This document shows positions 19,364 through 27,786 of a DNA stretch of 64,000 bases, in pieces. Where the stretch lies: the NCBI GenBank assembly GCA_002839765.1, contig PGYR01000008.1, forward strand, positions 1 through 64,000. The letters run 5' to 3'. The position numbers were made by a program, and so were the translations under genes. Position 1 is the stretch's first letter. The number at the start of each line of letters is the position of its first letter. Under the pieces are notes generated by a model, which made no database searches, had not been told where the DNA came from, and was given only the letters and a program-made list of their open reading frames with translations. The stretch is from Ignavibacteriae bacterium HGW-Ignavibacteriae-4. Its GTDB lineage: Bacteria; Bacteroidota; Ignavibacteria; Kapaibacteriales; UBA2268.

Positions 19364-20623
19364 TTATCTTTTCATAACTTTTTGCAGACTTTCAATTTTT
19401 GTATTCAACTCGTCAAAAGTTAAGATTTCAACATCTCTACTATTACTTCTATATAATTCAAAACTATATCTTTGTTCGTTGGAAAGTGTTTTTAAAGTTC
19501 CAACTAATACTACACATTTTGAATTAAATGTTTCGACAGCTGTTTTACTTTTTCCTTTTAGTGCCCAAAATTCTTTCTGAAAGTTGTCTCTTTGGTTTAG
19601 AACTTGATTTATACTTCCTGTTAAGTCTTTTCCAACACTAAAAACGTCAGAACCTCGATAGGTTGTTTTTTCCATTAGTTTTGTCTTATGAGTCTTAATT
19701 TCTAAAAATGAAACATTATCACTTAAACTATTCTGTATCAGAAAGTCGTTAAACTTTCCATTTTTATTGTCGATTGTTTTTCCTCCTACATAAGCTTCGT
19801 TTTGATATAAAATTACAGGTTGAGCAAATATTGATGAAAATATCCAACTATTGTCTTTTAAAAACAATTGCCATAACTTTTCAAGACTTTCACTACTTGT
19901 TTTAAGGGACATTAATTCCTTGTATCTTTTCAATGTCTGCTGAATATATCTATTATCAACAATCTCTTTAGTCTTTGCTAATGCATCTTTGGTAAAAAAA
20001 TCTTGTGTAATCGAAAGTTTATCAAATAAATCTTTAATCGCACTTTTATCAGAATCTGAAAATTCATCTATTGAATTCCCCCAACTAGATAAAGATACTG
20101 CCAAAGCGTTTGGAATAAATGTTTTTTCAGGTTTTGTTATAACATTCGGAAATAGAGAATATAGGTTTAATTTCAATACAAAATTGACTTCTTCTTTGTT
20201 CTTTTTGAAAATGACTGTAAAAGCATTTAAAAGATCTTTTAGACTTTTTTCATTCAAGAATAGTTTTTTATTTGATAAATCTAATTCAACTTTTCCAGTC
20301 TTATTTATTATTACTTCTTCAATTTCATAATTATCATTAATATGATATGCGAATGGATTGAGTGTTTTCGTAAATCCCCAACCAAAATTTACAGACTTCA
20401 CAACACCAACAGGTAATTTCCCATTAAAGCCATTATATATAAATTTTTTAATAGTTTTATACTTCTGACCACCTTCAAAACCTCTTGGATAGTGAATGAT
20501 ACGGTCATTATTTTTATATATCTCACTTGAAATTTGCTTTATACTATTTTCGGTATCATAAAAAAACAATACTTTTTTAGTTGGTAATTCACTTTCTAAT
20601 TTTTCACCTTTAAAAACTGTCAT
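19364..20623 (-). CDS. sduA: Shedu-family anti-phage nuclease (DUF4263)
   Basis: The 419-aa protein has a C-terminal DUF4263 domain (about 235-400), the hallmark of the Shedu defence system. It shows a PD-(D/E)xK layout: FNDFLIQ (Asp293), FLEIK (Glu308, Lys310), then TTYRGSDVF, LTGSINQVLNQRDNF and a C-terminal strand VVLVGT. The N-terminal 220 residues are a variable region of mixed alpha/beta type; in Shedu proteins this part differs widely and is thought to sense or gate. SduA is described as acting as a single-gene system, so the DUF4209 gene placed 30 bp downstream is notable. The 240-bp upstream region carries a spaced direct repeat that may control it. Confidence 0.85.
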   Translation of the reverse strand: MTVFKGEKLESELPTKKVLFFYDTENSIKQISSEIYKNNDRIIHYPRGFEGGQKYKTIKKFIYNGFNGKLPVGVVKSVNFGWGFTKTLNPFAYHINDNYEIEEVIINKTGKVELDLSNKKLFLNEKSLKDLLNAFTVIFKKNKEEVNFVLKLNLYSLFPNVITKPEKTFIPNALAVSLSSWGNSIDEFSDSDKSAIKDLFDKLSITQDFFTKDALAKTKEIVDNRYIQQTLKRYKELMSLKTSSESLEKLWQLFLKDNSWIFSSIFAQPVILYQNEAYVGGKTIDNKNGKFNDFLIQNSLSDNVSFLEIKTHKTKLMEKTTYRGSDVFSVGKDLTGSINQVLNQRDNFQKEFWALKGKSKTAVETFNSKCVVLVGTLKTLSNEQRYSFELYRSNSRDVEILTFDELNTKIESLQKVMKR

Positions 20624-20742
20624 AATCTTCTAATATTGATTTAAGTAAAATTTATGTACTTTCCGAACCCAAAATACAAAAAAATCTCTCCTTACATCAA
20701 CTAAAAAACAAAAAGGACCGCTCAATAATATAAAAAACATTA

Positions 20743-20800
20743 TTTGTTGTTAATATATTAGTAAAAGAGATAAACAAATTAGTTTGTTGTTAAAGTATTA
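20743..20800. repeat. 40-bp-spaced direct repeat upstream of sduA
   Basis: TTTGTTGTTAANNTATTA occurs twice (from 20743 and from 20783), exactly 40 bp apart, about 120-180 bp before the sduA start. The spacing of nearly four helical turns would put two bound proteins on the same face of DNA. A regulator-binding role is inference. Confidence 0.45.
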
Positions 20801-20865
20801 ACATCAAAAGTCGTTGTCGCTCATAATTATGAAAATGTGAGCAACAAAGGTTAAGGGATGATACC

Positions 20866-21624
20866 CTACTTCACATTAATCAAAAACTCAGATGCTACTT
20901 TCTGGCAAAGTTCAACGTCGATAGCATTCTCCCAAAATAATATTACTTGTTCTCCATTCGCATCTTTTATTCTGTAATCCGTTCGTAGATTAGATGGTAC
21001 TTCACCTGTGAATTTACCAACAAAAAGACAAGCATTTAGGAAAGCTCCTAGATCGTTTTGATGGCTTCCGTCTGGCATATATAACCCAATATCTGGTCTA
21101 ATCGTTCGAGCTAGTTTCCAAGCTTCTCCTACCATAATAAGATCACATTTGTTTTCTTTGGCTGCTTCTACGTATGTACTAGTTATATAATCTTGAATAT
21201 GTTGGTATTTTTGACGCGACCATGTAACGTATAAATAAGGTGATGCACCAGATTCTTTAACAAGGTCGCAAAGCAATTTCGAATACTTAAGAAAGTCATT
21301 CTTATTCTCAATCGTCTCTAAACTATGACCTTGTATTACTACTTTATCGTATAAGCCGTTACAGATAATATCTTTTGTTTTTAGTTCCTTTTCTCCATTC
21401 CAATGGTTGCTTAGAGTAGCTCCACCTGCTGTACTTTTTGAAGTTATTAATTTTACTTTAGTACTGTCCGATATCAGAGATGCCAGATGAGGCATATTAG
21501 AAATCGATGTATAGCTATTGCCAACAAATAATATACGTAAAGTGTCTTTTCCAGACTGGGCGATACCTTCACTATATATACCGAAAATGAAGAGAATAAT
21601 TAGTAGATTTTTGATGGATTTCAT
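20866..21624 (-). CDS. Secreted SGNH/GDSL-type hydrolase
   Basis: The 252-aa product has a signal peptide (MKSIKNLLIILFIFGIYSEGIAQ). The first SGNH block is LRILFVGNSYTSISNM, with Ser in GNSYT as the likely nucleophile. VVIQGHSLETI supplies the mid-protein block and LYMPDGSHQNDLGAFL the Asp/His pair of block V. These enzymes hydrolyse esters such as acetylated sugars or lipids in the periplasm or outside. The substrate is unknown. The gene stands alone between the Shedu operon and the OsmC gene. Confidence 0.8.
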   Translation of the reverse strand: MKSIKNLLIILFIFGIYSEGIAQSGKDTLRILFVGNSYTSISNMPHLASLISDSTKVKLITSKSTAGGATLSNHWNGEKELKTKDIICNGLYDKVVIQGHSLETIENKNDFLKYSKLLCDLVKESGASPYLYVTWSRQKYQHIQDYITSTYVEAAKENKCDLIMVGEAWKLARTIRPDIGLYMPDGSHQNDLGAFLNACLFVGKFTGEVPSNLRTDYRIKDANGEQVILFWENAIDVELCQKVASEFLINVK

Positions 21625-21714
21625 TAATTTTTTTAAATAAAGCTAGTGATAAAATATAAATTCAAACTACAAAAAATAATATTTAAATTAATCGCCATAT
21701 TCCAACAAAAACAA

Positions 21715-21744
21715 AAGGGCTGCTCATTTATTTGAACAGCCCTT
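21715..21744 (-). terminator. Terminator downstream of the OsmC gene
   Basis: On the minus strand AAGGGCTGTTCA and TGAGCAGCCCTT pair with one mismatch around a short loop, followed by TTTGTTTTTG. It lies 27 bp past the OsmC stop codon. Confidence 0.8.
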
Positions 21745-21770
21745 CGGTATATTTAGTGTTTAATCTTACG

Positions 21771-22187
21771 TTACTTAAGTGTAGCAGTTAATGTAATATC
21801 CGCGTTTAATAATTTTGATATAGGGCAAACAGCTTTCGCGTTGTTCGCTATTTCTTCAAACGTAGATTGATCAATACCTTTAATTGATCCTACTAAATCT
21901 AAATTGATACTAGTAACACTTCCATCTTCAAAATTAACTTTTGCGTCAGTAGTTAGGTCTTTATCATTGAATCCTTTTTCGTCTAATAAAAAACTCAATT
22001 GCATAGTAAAACAACCAGAAAGTGCTGCGCCAATAAGCTCTTCTGGATTAGTGCCCGCTGCATTTTCGAAACGTGTTGAGAATGAATAGTGTGAATCTTT
22101 TAGTACAGAGCTATCTGTTGTTAATGTTCCTGTTCCTTCTTTACCAGTACCTTTCCAATTTGCGTTTGCGTTTCTTGAGAATTTCAT
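21771..22187 (-). CDS. OsmC/Ohr family peroxide-reducing protein
   Basis: The 138-aa protein matches OsmC-type organic hydroperoxide reductases, which detoxify peroxides with a Cys pair. The peroxidatic Cys lies in ALSGCFTMQLSFLL and the resolving Cys in AVCPISKLLNADI; the N-terminal ARNANANWKGTGKEGTGTL is typical of OsmC. The length is normal. It is cytoplasmic and monocistronic with its own terminator. Confidence 0.92.
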   Translation of the reverse strand: MKFSRNANANWKGTGKEGTGTLTTDSSVLKDSHYSFSTRFENAAGTNPEELIGAALSGCFTMQLSFLLDEKGFNDKDLTTDAKVNFEDGSVTSINLDLVGSIKGIDQSTFEEIANNAKAVCPISKLLNADITLTATLK

Positions 22188-22286
22188 TTTTTTATCCTTT
22201 AATATTGAGTGGTTAATGTCGTGAAATAAACGAAATGATAAGGAATTTGTTGTTAGTAGGGGAGGGAATGATATTAGACTTTGTTC

Positions 22287-22682
22287 TTATTTACTTTCTT
22301 CATTATTCAATCTCAAAATCTCTTGAATAATATTATCTTTGCTTTATGAATAATTCCAAGAGTTCCTGTTATTTTTAAATTCAATTTATTAGCTAATTTT
22401 CTGGCTTTCATATCATCAAGTAACAATAAAACATCGTCATATTCTTTTGCTAATGCAATTGCACTTGCCTCTCCTATTATTTACCTGAGTTTCAAGGAGC
22501 ATTTGATATTTTTTATCATTAACTGATTCTACTTTAATCCAATTAGGAAGCTCTTCTCCGTATTCTTCAGCTATCTCTGGAGTGGTTACAAGTTCTATAT
22601 AAAGTTTCTGCAACAGGTCAAGTTGTTCAATTTTCTGAAGGATTATTAATGTACTTGTATCTGATATTACAATTTTAGGCAT
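22287..22682 (-). pseudogene. DUF3368 PIN-domain toxin, two frameshifts
   Basis: The ORF track shows only the 5' 81 codons (MPKIVISDTSTLIILQKIEQ, with the first PIN Asp in SDTS). Near 22470-22484 the frame moves: the frame carrying GEASAIALAKEYDDVLLLLDDMKARKLANKLNLKITGTLGI is the expected DUF3368 continuation, with the PIN acidic residues (GEAS, LDDMKA). Near 22335-22342 a second shift restores NIIQEILRLNNEESK and a stop at 22287. The two indels offset each other. The intact protein would be an RNase toxin of a UPF0175/PIN pair. This is either recent inactivation or two sequencing errors; as read it cannot be a complete toxin. Confidence 0.8.
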
Positions 22683-22902
22683 TTTCTATATCTGATTGTA
22701 GGTCTGTAACTGAACTGCTAAAAATGGAAACGCCATATTTCCCAAGTAATTCTATAAATGTTCTTTTTGTTATTCCTACCATTTTAGCGGCTTGACCTAG
22801 GGAGAGTTTTTTTTCCTCATACAATTTTGATGCAATCATCATTGAAAAATCGTAATCAGACATTTCGACACTATCAGGTATATTCAAATGTAATGTTCTC
22901 AT
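22675..22902 (-). CDS. UPF0175 family antitoxin
   Basis: The 75-aa protein shows the UPF0175 pattern: an N-terminal strand (RTLHLNIPDSVEM), then the helical block MIASKLYEEKKLSLGQAAKMVGITKRTFIELLGKYGVSIF. Such proteins pair with DUF3368 PIN toxins as antitoxins and probably bind their own promoter. Its 3' end overlaps the toxin pseudogene start by 8 bp, the usual arrangement. It looks intact although its toxin is broken. Confidence 0.85.
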   Translation of the reverse strand: MRTLHLNIPDSVEMSDYDFSMMIASKLYEEKKLSLGQAAKMVGITKRTFIELLGKYGVSIFSSSVTDLQSDIENA

Positions 22903-23028
22903 AGTATAATTCTATTTTATATAAGTTATAATATATTAACGTAAAGCCTTTGAAATCTATTGTTTTCTAATAATTATTTGTGCTTTATATTCTTCAATTT
23001 ACAATAAATATACTTAATATTAAAACTT

Positions 23029-23427
23029 TTAGAACTCCCTAATCACATTCCTTACTACACCCCAGATGGAGAATTCATCGAGGTCGGTGATTCGTATGTC
23101 TTCGTAGTCTTCGTTTTCAGAGTGGAGAATTGTTCTATCGTCTGTGAATAATATTCTTTTCACGAATGGTTTCCCGTTCAATGCACCTACGACAATTGAT
23201 TCATTCGAGATTGGGTAGTTGCTATTCACAAGTACTTTATCCCCCGAATTAATTCCGATATTTATCATCGAATTACCCGAAACTTCAACTAGAAATACAT
23301 AACCATCATCGCCTAGAATCTCTTCGTTTAGGTCGAATTTCGTACGGCTCAATCTTTTCAGAAAGTCCGTGTTATTAAGTATTTTAGAAGAGTTGTTGCG
23401 TTTTTGCAACCTCGAATACAATGTCAT
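23029..23427 (-). CDS. S24/LexA-family peptidase-like protein
   Basis: The protein is about 132 aa from ATG 23427 (the ORF track starts two codons earlier at GTG). It carries an S24 peptidase fold with the catalytic Ser in VEVSGNSMINIGI and the Lys in GKPFVKRILF, followed by DEFSIWGVVRNVIREF. I see no Ala-Gly cleavage site before the catalytic domain and no helix-turn-helix, so it is neither a normal LexA nor a clear UmuD. No UmuC-type polymerase gene is adjacent. It may be a reduced SOS-linked S24 protein or a remnant of a phage repressor. Confidence 0.7.
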   Translation of the reverse strand: MTLYSRLQKRNNSSKILNNTDFLKRLSRTKFDLNEEILGDDGYVFLVEVSGNSMINIGINSGDKVLVNSNYPISNESIVVGALNGKPFVKRILFTDDRTILHSENEDYEDIRITDLDEFSIWGVVRNVIREF

Positions 23428-23587
23428 AAACACATAGAAAAATAGTAAAACATACTAGCTTAACTACATTTACTATGCCATTTTTAACTATTGGGGATTC
23501 ATAGGATTATGGGGGAGACTTTATTACATTAGAGTAAGTAAGTAATAAAAACCAACTTTTAGTTTCTAAAATTTTATAATTTGCATT

Positions 23588-23968
23588 ATGAAAACAATCC
23601 AATATATAACGCATATACTTTTTTATATCAGCTGTGTATTAGTGGTACTACCTTTTTGGAAAGATCTATTTAGTGAAACTGGGTATGAATTAAATACATG
23701 GTTTTTCAACTTTAGTATTGTTATGCTCTGCCTAGTGAATATGGTAGATTGGTTTTCAGTTGATAAGAAAGTATTCAGAATATCTGCTATTTCACTCTTT
23801 GTTGTGTTAGTATCAATGATTATTGAGTTCTTTTCTTCACCAGGAATATTAGCAAGTATATCAATAACGATGAAGTCATTATCTTTTATTGTTATGACTT
23901 TCTATTTCTTTAATATGCTATACGTTAGAACTAAAAGTGAAATGGCAATTACATACCGCTCTAATTAG
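23588..23968 (+). CDS. Small four-helix membrane protein, unknown
   Basis: The 126-aa protein has four predicted membrane segments (ITHILFYISCVLVVLPF, FNFSIVMLCLVNMV, AISLFVVLVSMIIEFF, SLSFIVMTFYFFNMLYV) joined by short loops. No family is recognised. It is a single gene between the S24 gene and glmS with no close partner. Confidence 0.6.
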   Translation: MKTIQYITHILFYISCVLVVLPFWKDLFSETGYELNTWFFNFSIVMLCLVNMVDWFSVDKKVFRISAISLFVVLVSMIIEFFSSPGILASISITMKSLSFIVMTFYFFNMLYVRTKSEMAITYRSN

Positions 23969-24084
23969 CCCAAGACTTCTTAAATCTGCATTTATAAACT
24001 TGAAGTTCTTAAGATTGTTGATATCTTAAACCTCGTATTTATTACATTTTCGTATCTTATATTGAATGTATCCGTACATTAGCA

Positions 24085-24116
24085 TTGAAAACTATGCTAA
24101 ATTTTTTCTAATTTTG
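24085..24116 (+). promoter_or_regulatory. Bacteroidota-type promoter before glmS
   Basis: TTG at 24085-24087, 21 nt, then TAATTTTG at 24109-24116, matches the TTG-N19-21-TAnnTTTG promoter of Bacteroidota primary sigma factors. The glmS ATG follows 33 bp later. I saw no glmS ribozyme-like structure in this short leader. Confidence 0.6.
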
Positions 24117-24149
24117 CGTATTGCAATAATATAAAACAAGAGCAAACAA

Positions 24150-25982
24150 ATGTGTGGAATCGTAGGTTACATAGGTAAGCAAAAAGCATCTCATATATTA
24201 CTAAATGGTCTGAAGCGTATGGAGTACCGAGGGTACGACTCTGCTGGATGGGCTATGATAGAGAATGAGAAACTAAATCTATTGAAGAATATCGGTAAAG
24301 TAGCTCACCTAGATAGACTTACTCCACATGATATGCTAGAGGCAACTGTTGGTATAGCACATACTAGATGGGCTACACATGGTTTCCCAAATCATCTCAA
24401 TGCTCACCCGCACTTAGATAATTCGGAAAATATTGCTGTAGTTCACAATGGAATCATCGAGAACTATACTGCATTGAAAACGAAATTACAAAAGGATGGA
24501 TATTTCTTCAATTCAGATACAGATACCGAAGTCCTTGCTGTCTTTATTGGTGCTATATACGAGAAAGTCCATGATTTAGAGAAAGCAGTTAGAATAGCTC
24601 TATCAGAGATAGATGGTACTTTTGGTATTGCAGTGCTTTCCTCTTATGAACCAGAGAAGATAATATGTGCCCGTCACGGTAGCCCAATGGTATTGGGAAT
24701 AGGTGAAGGTGAATATATAGTAGCTTCGGATGCAGCTGCTATTATTCAACATACTAATCAAGTGGTTTACCTAAACGATAAAGAAATGGCAATCATCACT
24801 AGAGATGGTTTCATAACTAAAACAATCGATAATGAAATTACAGATCCAATAATCGAAGAGATAAATTTCGATTTGGCACAAATAGAAAAAGGTGGTTACG
24901 ATCACTTTATGCTAAAAGAAATACACGAACAGCCCGAGACTGTCTTTAACTCATTCCGTGGTCGATTACTTGCTGATGTGGGTAATGTGAAACTAGGTGG
25001 TTTGAATAATATGATGGATAAGTTACGTAAAACAAAACGTATTATCATCACGGCTTGTGGTACTTCGTGGCATGCTGGATTGGTAGGTGAGTATATGATA
25101 GAACAGTTGGCTCAAATATCTGTTGAGGTTGAGTATGCGTCTGAGTTCAGATATCGTAACCCAATTATAGGGCCAGATGATGTAGTATTTGCTATCTCAC
25201 AATCTGGTGAAACACTAGATACTTTAGCTGCAATCAAAGAAGCTCGTCAGAAAGGTGCAACTGTAATAGGTATAGTCAACGTAGTTGGCTCTACAATAGC
25301 TAGGGAAACAGAAGCAGGTGTTTATATACACGCAGGCCCAGAGATTGGTGTTGCCTCTACAAAGGCGTTTACATCGCAAATAACAGTGCTTGCACTTATT
25401 GCTCTACTATTGGGTAGAATGCGAAATCTATCACAACCAGAAGGACAAGCTATAGCAGAAGCTATGATGGAGCTCCCTGATAAAATCCGTCAAGTATTAG
25501 CAACCGAAAAAGAAATAAAAGCGATAGCTGAGAAATATTACGAAAATAAAAATTTCCTCTACTTGGGTCGAGGGTTTAATTATCCATTGGCGCTAGAAGG
25601 TGCATTAAAACTAAAAGAAATATCATATATACATGCAGAAGGTTATCCTGCTGCGGAAATGAAACACGGGCCAATAGCTCTTATAGATGAGAATATGCCA
25701 GTAGTTTTCATAGCGACAAAAGATACAATCTACGATAAGGTGTTTTCAAACATAGAAGAAGTAAAAGCTCGTAAGGGTAAGATAATAGCAATAGCTACAG
25801 AAGGTGATGAACGTATCAAGAGAGTTGCTGACCACGTTATCTATGTACCTGAAGTTATGCCGATGCTAAACCCTATATTGTCGGCAGTGCCATTGCAATT
25901 GCTAGCATATCACATTGCTCTTAAACTAGAGTGCGATGTGGATCAACCTCGTAACTTGGCCAAGTCTGTTACTGTTGAATGA
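24150..25982 (+). CDS. glmS: Glutamine-fructose-6-phosphate aminotransferase (isomerizing)
   Basis: The 610-aa enzyme makes glucosamine-6-phosphate, the first step to UDP-GlcNAc for peptidoglycan and lipid A. The N-terminal class II glutamine amidotransferase domain begins MCGIVGYIG, with the nucleophile Cys exposed after Met removal, and includes HTRWATHG and HNGIIENY. Two SIS sugar-isomerase domains follow (TACGTSWHAG and AISQSGETLDTLAA; FLYLGRGFNYPLALEGALKLKE). The end DQPRNLAKSVTVE is the invariant tail. The length and all motifs are standard. Confidence 0.97.
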   Translation: MCGIVGYIGKQKASHILLNGLKRMEYRGYDSAGWAMIENEKLNLLKNIGKVAHLDRLTPHDMLEATVGIAHTRWATHGFPNHLNAHPHLDNSENIAVVHNGIIENYTALKTKLQKDGYFFNSDTDTEVLAVFIGAIYEKVHDLEKAVRIALSEIDGTFGIAVLSSYEPEKIICARHGSPMVLGIGEGEYIVASDAAAIIQHTNQVVYLNDKEMAIITRDGFITKTIDNEITDPIIEEINFDLAQIEKGGYDHFMLKEIHEQPETVFNSFRGRLLADVGNVKLGGLNNMMDKLRKTKRIIITACGTSWHAGLVGEYMIEQLAQISVEVEYASEFRYRNPIIGPDDVVFAISQSGETLDTLAAIKEARQKGATVIGIVNVVGSTIARETEAGVYIHAGPEIGVASTKAFTSQITVLALIALLLGRMRNLSQPEGQAIAEAMMELPDKIRQVLATEKEIKAIAEKYYENKNFLYLGRGFNYPLALEGALKLKEISYIHAEGYPAAEMKHGPIALIDENMPVVFIATKDTIYDKVFSNIEEVKARKGKIIAIATEGDERIKRVADHVIYVPEVMPMLNPILSAVPLQLLAYHIALKLECDVDQPRNLAKSVTVE

Positions 25983-26024
25983 TGTAACCCATTGGTGCAA
26001 GAGCGATTAGTGAAAAAAATACAT

Positions 26025-26058
26025 CATAAAAGGCAAGAGGTAATTCTTGCCTTTTATG
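26025..26058. terminator. Bidirectional terminator between glmS and subtilase
   Basis: A perfect 13-bp stem CATAAAAGGCAAG/CTTGCCTTTTATG (26025-26037 with 26046-26058) lies between two convergent genes. AT-rich arms on both sides would let it stop transcription in either direction. Confidence 0.8.
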
Positions 26059-26060
26059 GT

Positions 26061-27695
26061 TTATTCTTTAACTATTTTCTTTGAATATATTATGTTACTC
26101 ATCATATCAAAAAGATTAACTATATAAACCCCTTTTGGTAATCTTTCAAAATTTATAGTATGTGTGCTATTATCATTAAATTCTTTCTGTTGATGCACTT
26201 CTTGACCTAATAAATCAAAAACATTAATTGAATTTATTTTCTTATCTGTTTTAATAATAATATTAGAATGAGTTGGGTTCGGGAAAAATGAAATACTACT
26301 TTCATCTATATAATCTTCAACAGAACTAATTGAATATTTTAAAGCATTGAAGGCATTTACTCTACCATAACCATGATATATATCAAACCCAGGAGTATCC
26401 TCAAAACTTCTCCCAACTTGATCTTCAGAAGAATTTCTTATGATAGTTCTTATTTCATCAGGAGACCTATTAGGATTCTGAGCAAAGAGCAGTGCGCATA
26501 TACCCGAGACTAGTGGCGTAGCTTGTGATGTACCTCCCCAATAAGTATTGTAATTGACATCCGAACTATAACTCAAACCATATATATAATTACCAGGTGC
26601 AACGACATCTATATGTTGACCAAAGCAACTTCCACTAGTCTTACTCCAGAAAAATGGGCTTGAGCGTTGATCATTTGCGTCGGTAGAGCCTACTGCTATA
26701 GTAGTCTCATATCCAGCTGGATAATACGTAACATCATTATTCTCATTCATCATACATGCAACTACTACAACACCATGATCATAGGCATATTTAATAGCAT
26801 CTCGAAAAGTTATAGATTGTCCACTACCTCCAACCGACATATTTATAACATTGGCTCCATTGTCAACGGCATAATATACTCCTTCTGCGAACCATGTATA
26901 ACTACCAGAATTGCTACTATTTAATATTTTTCCTACCATTAACTTGCAATGCCAATCAACACCCGCATAACCTATACTATTATTAGCATTTGCACCAATT
27001 ATACCAGTTACATTAGTCCCGTGCCCATGGTCATCAGTGGGGTCATTGTTATTGTATGAGAAATTCCAACCGTAAATATCATCTATATATCCGTTTTGAT
27101 CATCGTCTATTCCATTTGCAATTTCAGCTTTATTCTGCCAGATTCGTCCGTTGAATTCAGGATGTTTGAATCTAAGACCAGCATCTAAAATAGCAACTAC
27201 AATTGTAGAATCACCTGTTTCTATATCCCAAGCTAATTCCATATCTGTATCAGCATCTGTTAGTGCTGGAGAAAGTGAAAATGAACCATCATTATAAAGT
27301 CCGTATTGACGAGAGAATAAAGGATCATTTGGAAATGTTTCCAAACTTCCCATTCCACCACTACCACTTCCGATATAGTTAGGTTCTACATATTCGAATA
27401 AGCCAGTTTGCATGTATGTATCAACTAATAGACCTATATCTTGAGTCTGATTAAATCGAATTAGATATGTATTATTTAATTTCTTATTCCCAGTTAGAGT
27501 TATACTGCTTACTTTGAATTCTTTGTTCAAGGAATCAAATTCTGATAAATTATGTTTATTACTAGTGTAATTATTGAGGTTAGTAATAGAATTAAATTTG
27601 ACTATTAATTCATCTTGTATATAATTAATTGGCTCAACCGAATATGATATTTTCAGAACAAATAGAAATATTATTGAAATATAAATGCTTTTCAT
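26061..27695 (-). CDS. Secreted subtilisin-like serine protease with T9SS sorting domain
   Basis: The 544-aa product has a signal peptide (MKSIYISIIFLFVLKISYS), an inhibitor-like propeptide region (about 25-115) and an S8 catalytic domain with the triad Asp (VVAILDAGLRF), His (DDHGHGTNVTGIIGA) and Ser (GGTSQATPLVSGI). The last 80 residues are a T9SS type A domain (ISFFPNPTHSNIIIKTDK, GVYIVNLFDM). It should be an active exported endopeptidase. It is single and convergent with glmS. Confidence 0.93.
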   Translation of the reverse strand: MKSIYISIIFLFVLKISYSVEPINYIQDELIVKFNSITNLNNYTSNKHNLSEFDSLNKEFKVSSITLTGNKKLNNTYLIRFNQTQDIGLLVDTYMQTGLFEYVEPNYIGSGSGGMGSLETFPNDPLFSRQYGLYNDGSFSLSPALTDADTDMELAWDIETGDSTIVVAILDAGLRFKHPEFNGRIWQNKAEIANGIDDDQNGYIDDIYGWNFSYNNNDPTDDHGHGTNVTGIIGANANNSIGYAGVDWHCKLMVGKILNSSNSGSYTWFAEGVYYAVDNGANVINMSVGGSGQSITFRDAIKYAYDHGVVVVACMMNENNDVTYYPAGYETTIAVGSTDANDQRSSPFFWSKTSGSCFGQHIDVVAPGNYIYGLSYSSDVNYNTYWGGTSQATPLVSGICALLFAQNPNRSPDEIRTIIRNSSEDQVGRSFEDTPGFDIYHGYGRVNAFNALKYSISSVEDYIDESSISFFPNPTHSNIIIKTDKKINSINVFDLLGQEVHQQKEFNDNSTHTINFERLPKGVYIVNLFDMMSNIIYSKKIVKE

Positions 27696-27786
27696 AATTT
27701 AAAACCCCACTAGTTAATTTTCTTGCCTTTCTTGTTTATATAGTAGATTCCAATTTACAGTTTATTACTAGTAATAATAGTTCTTC

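Noticed and set aside
17535-20866. Integrase or attachment sites bounding the Shedu operon
   Set aside because: No integrase gene, tRNA target or flanking direct repeat pair was found around the operon.
22437-22682. The 81-aa PIN ORF as a complete small toxin
   Set aside because: The conserved rest of the domain is readable downstream in shifted frames, so the ORF is a truncated part.
24117-24149. glmS ribozyme or riboswitch leader
   Set aside because: The leader after the likely promoter is only about 30 nt, too short for a ribozyme.
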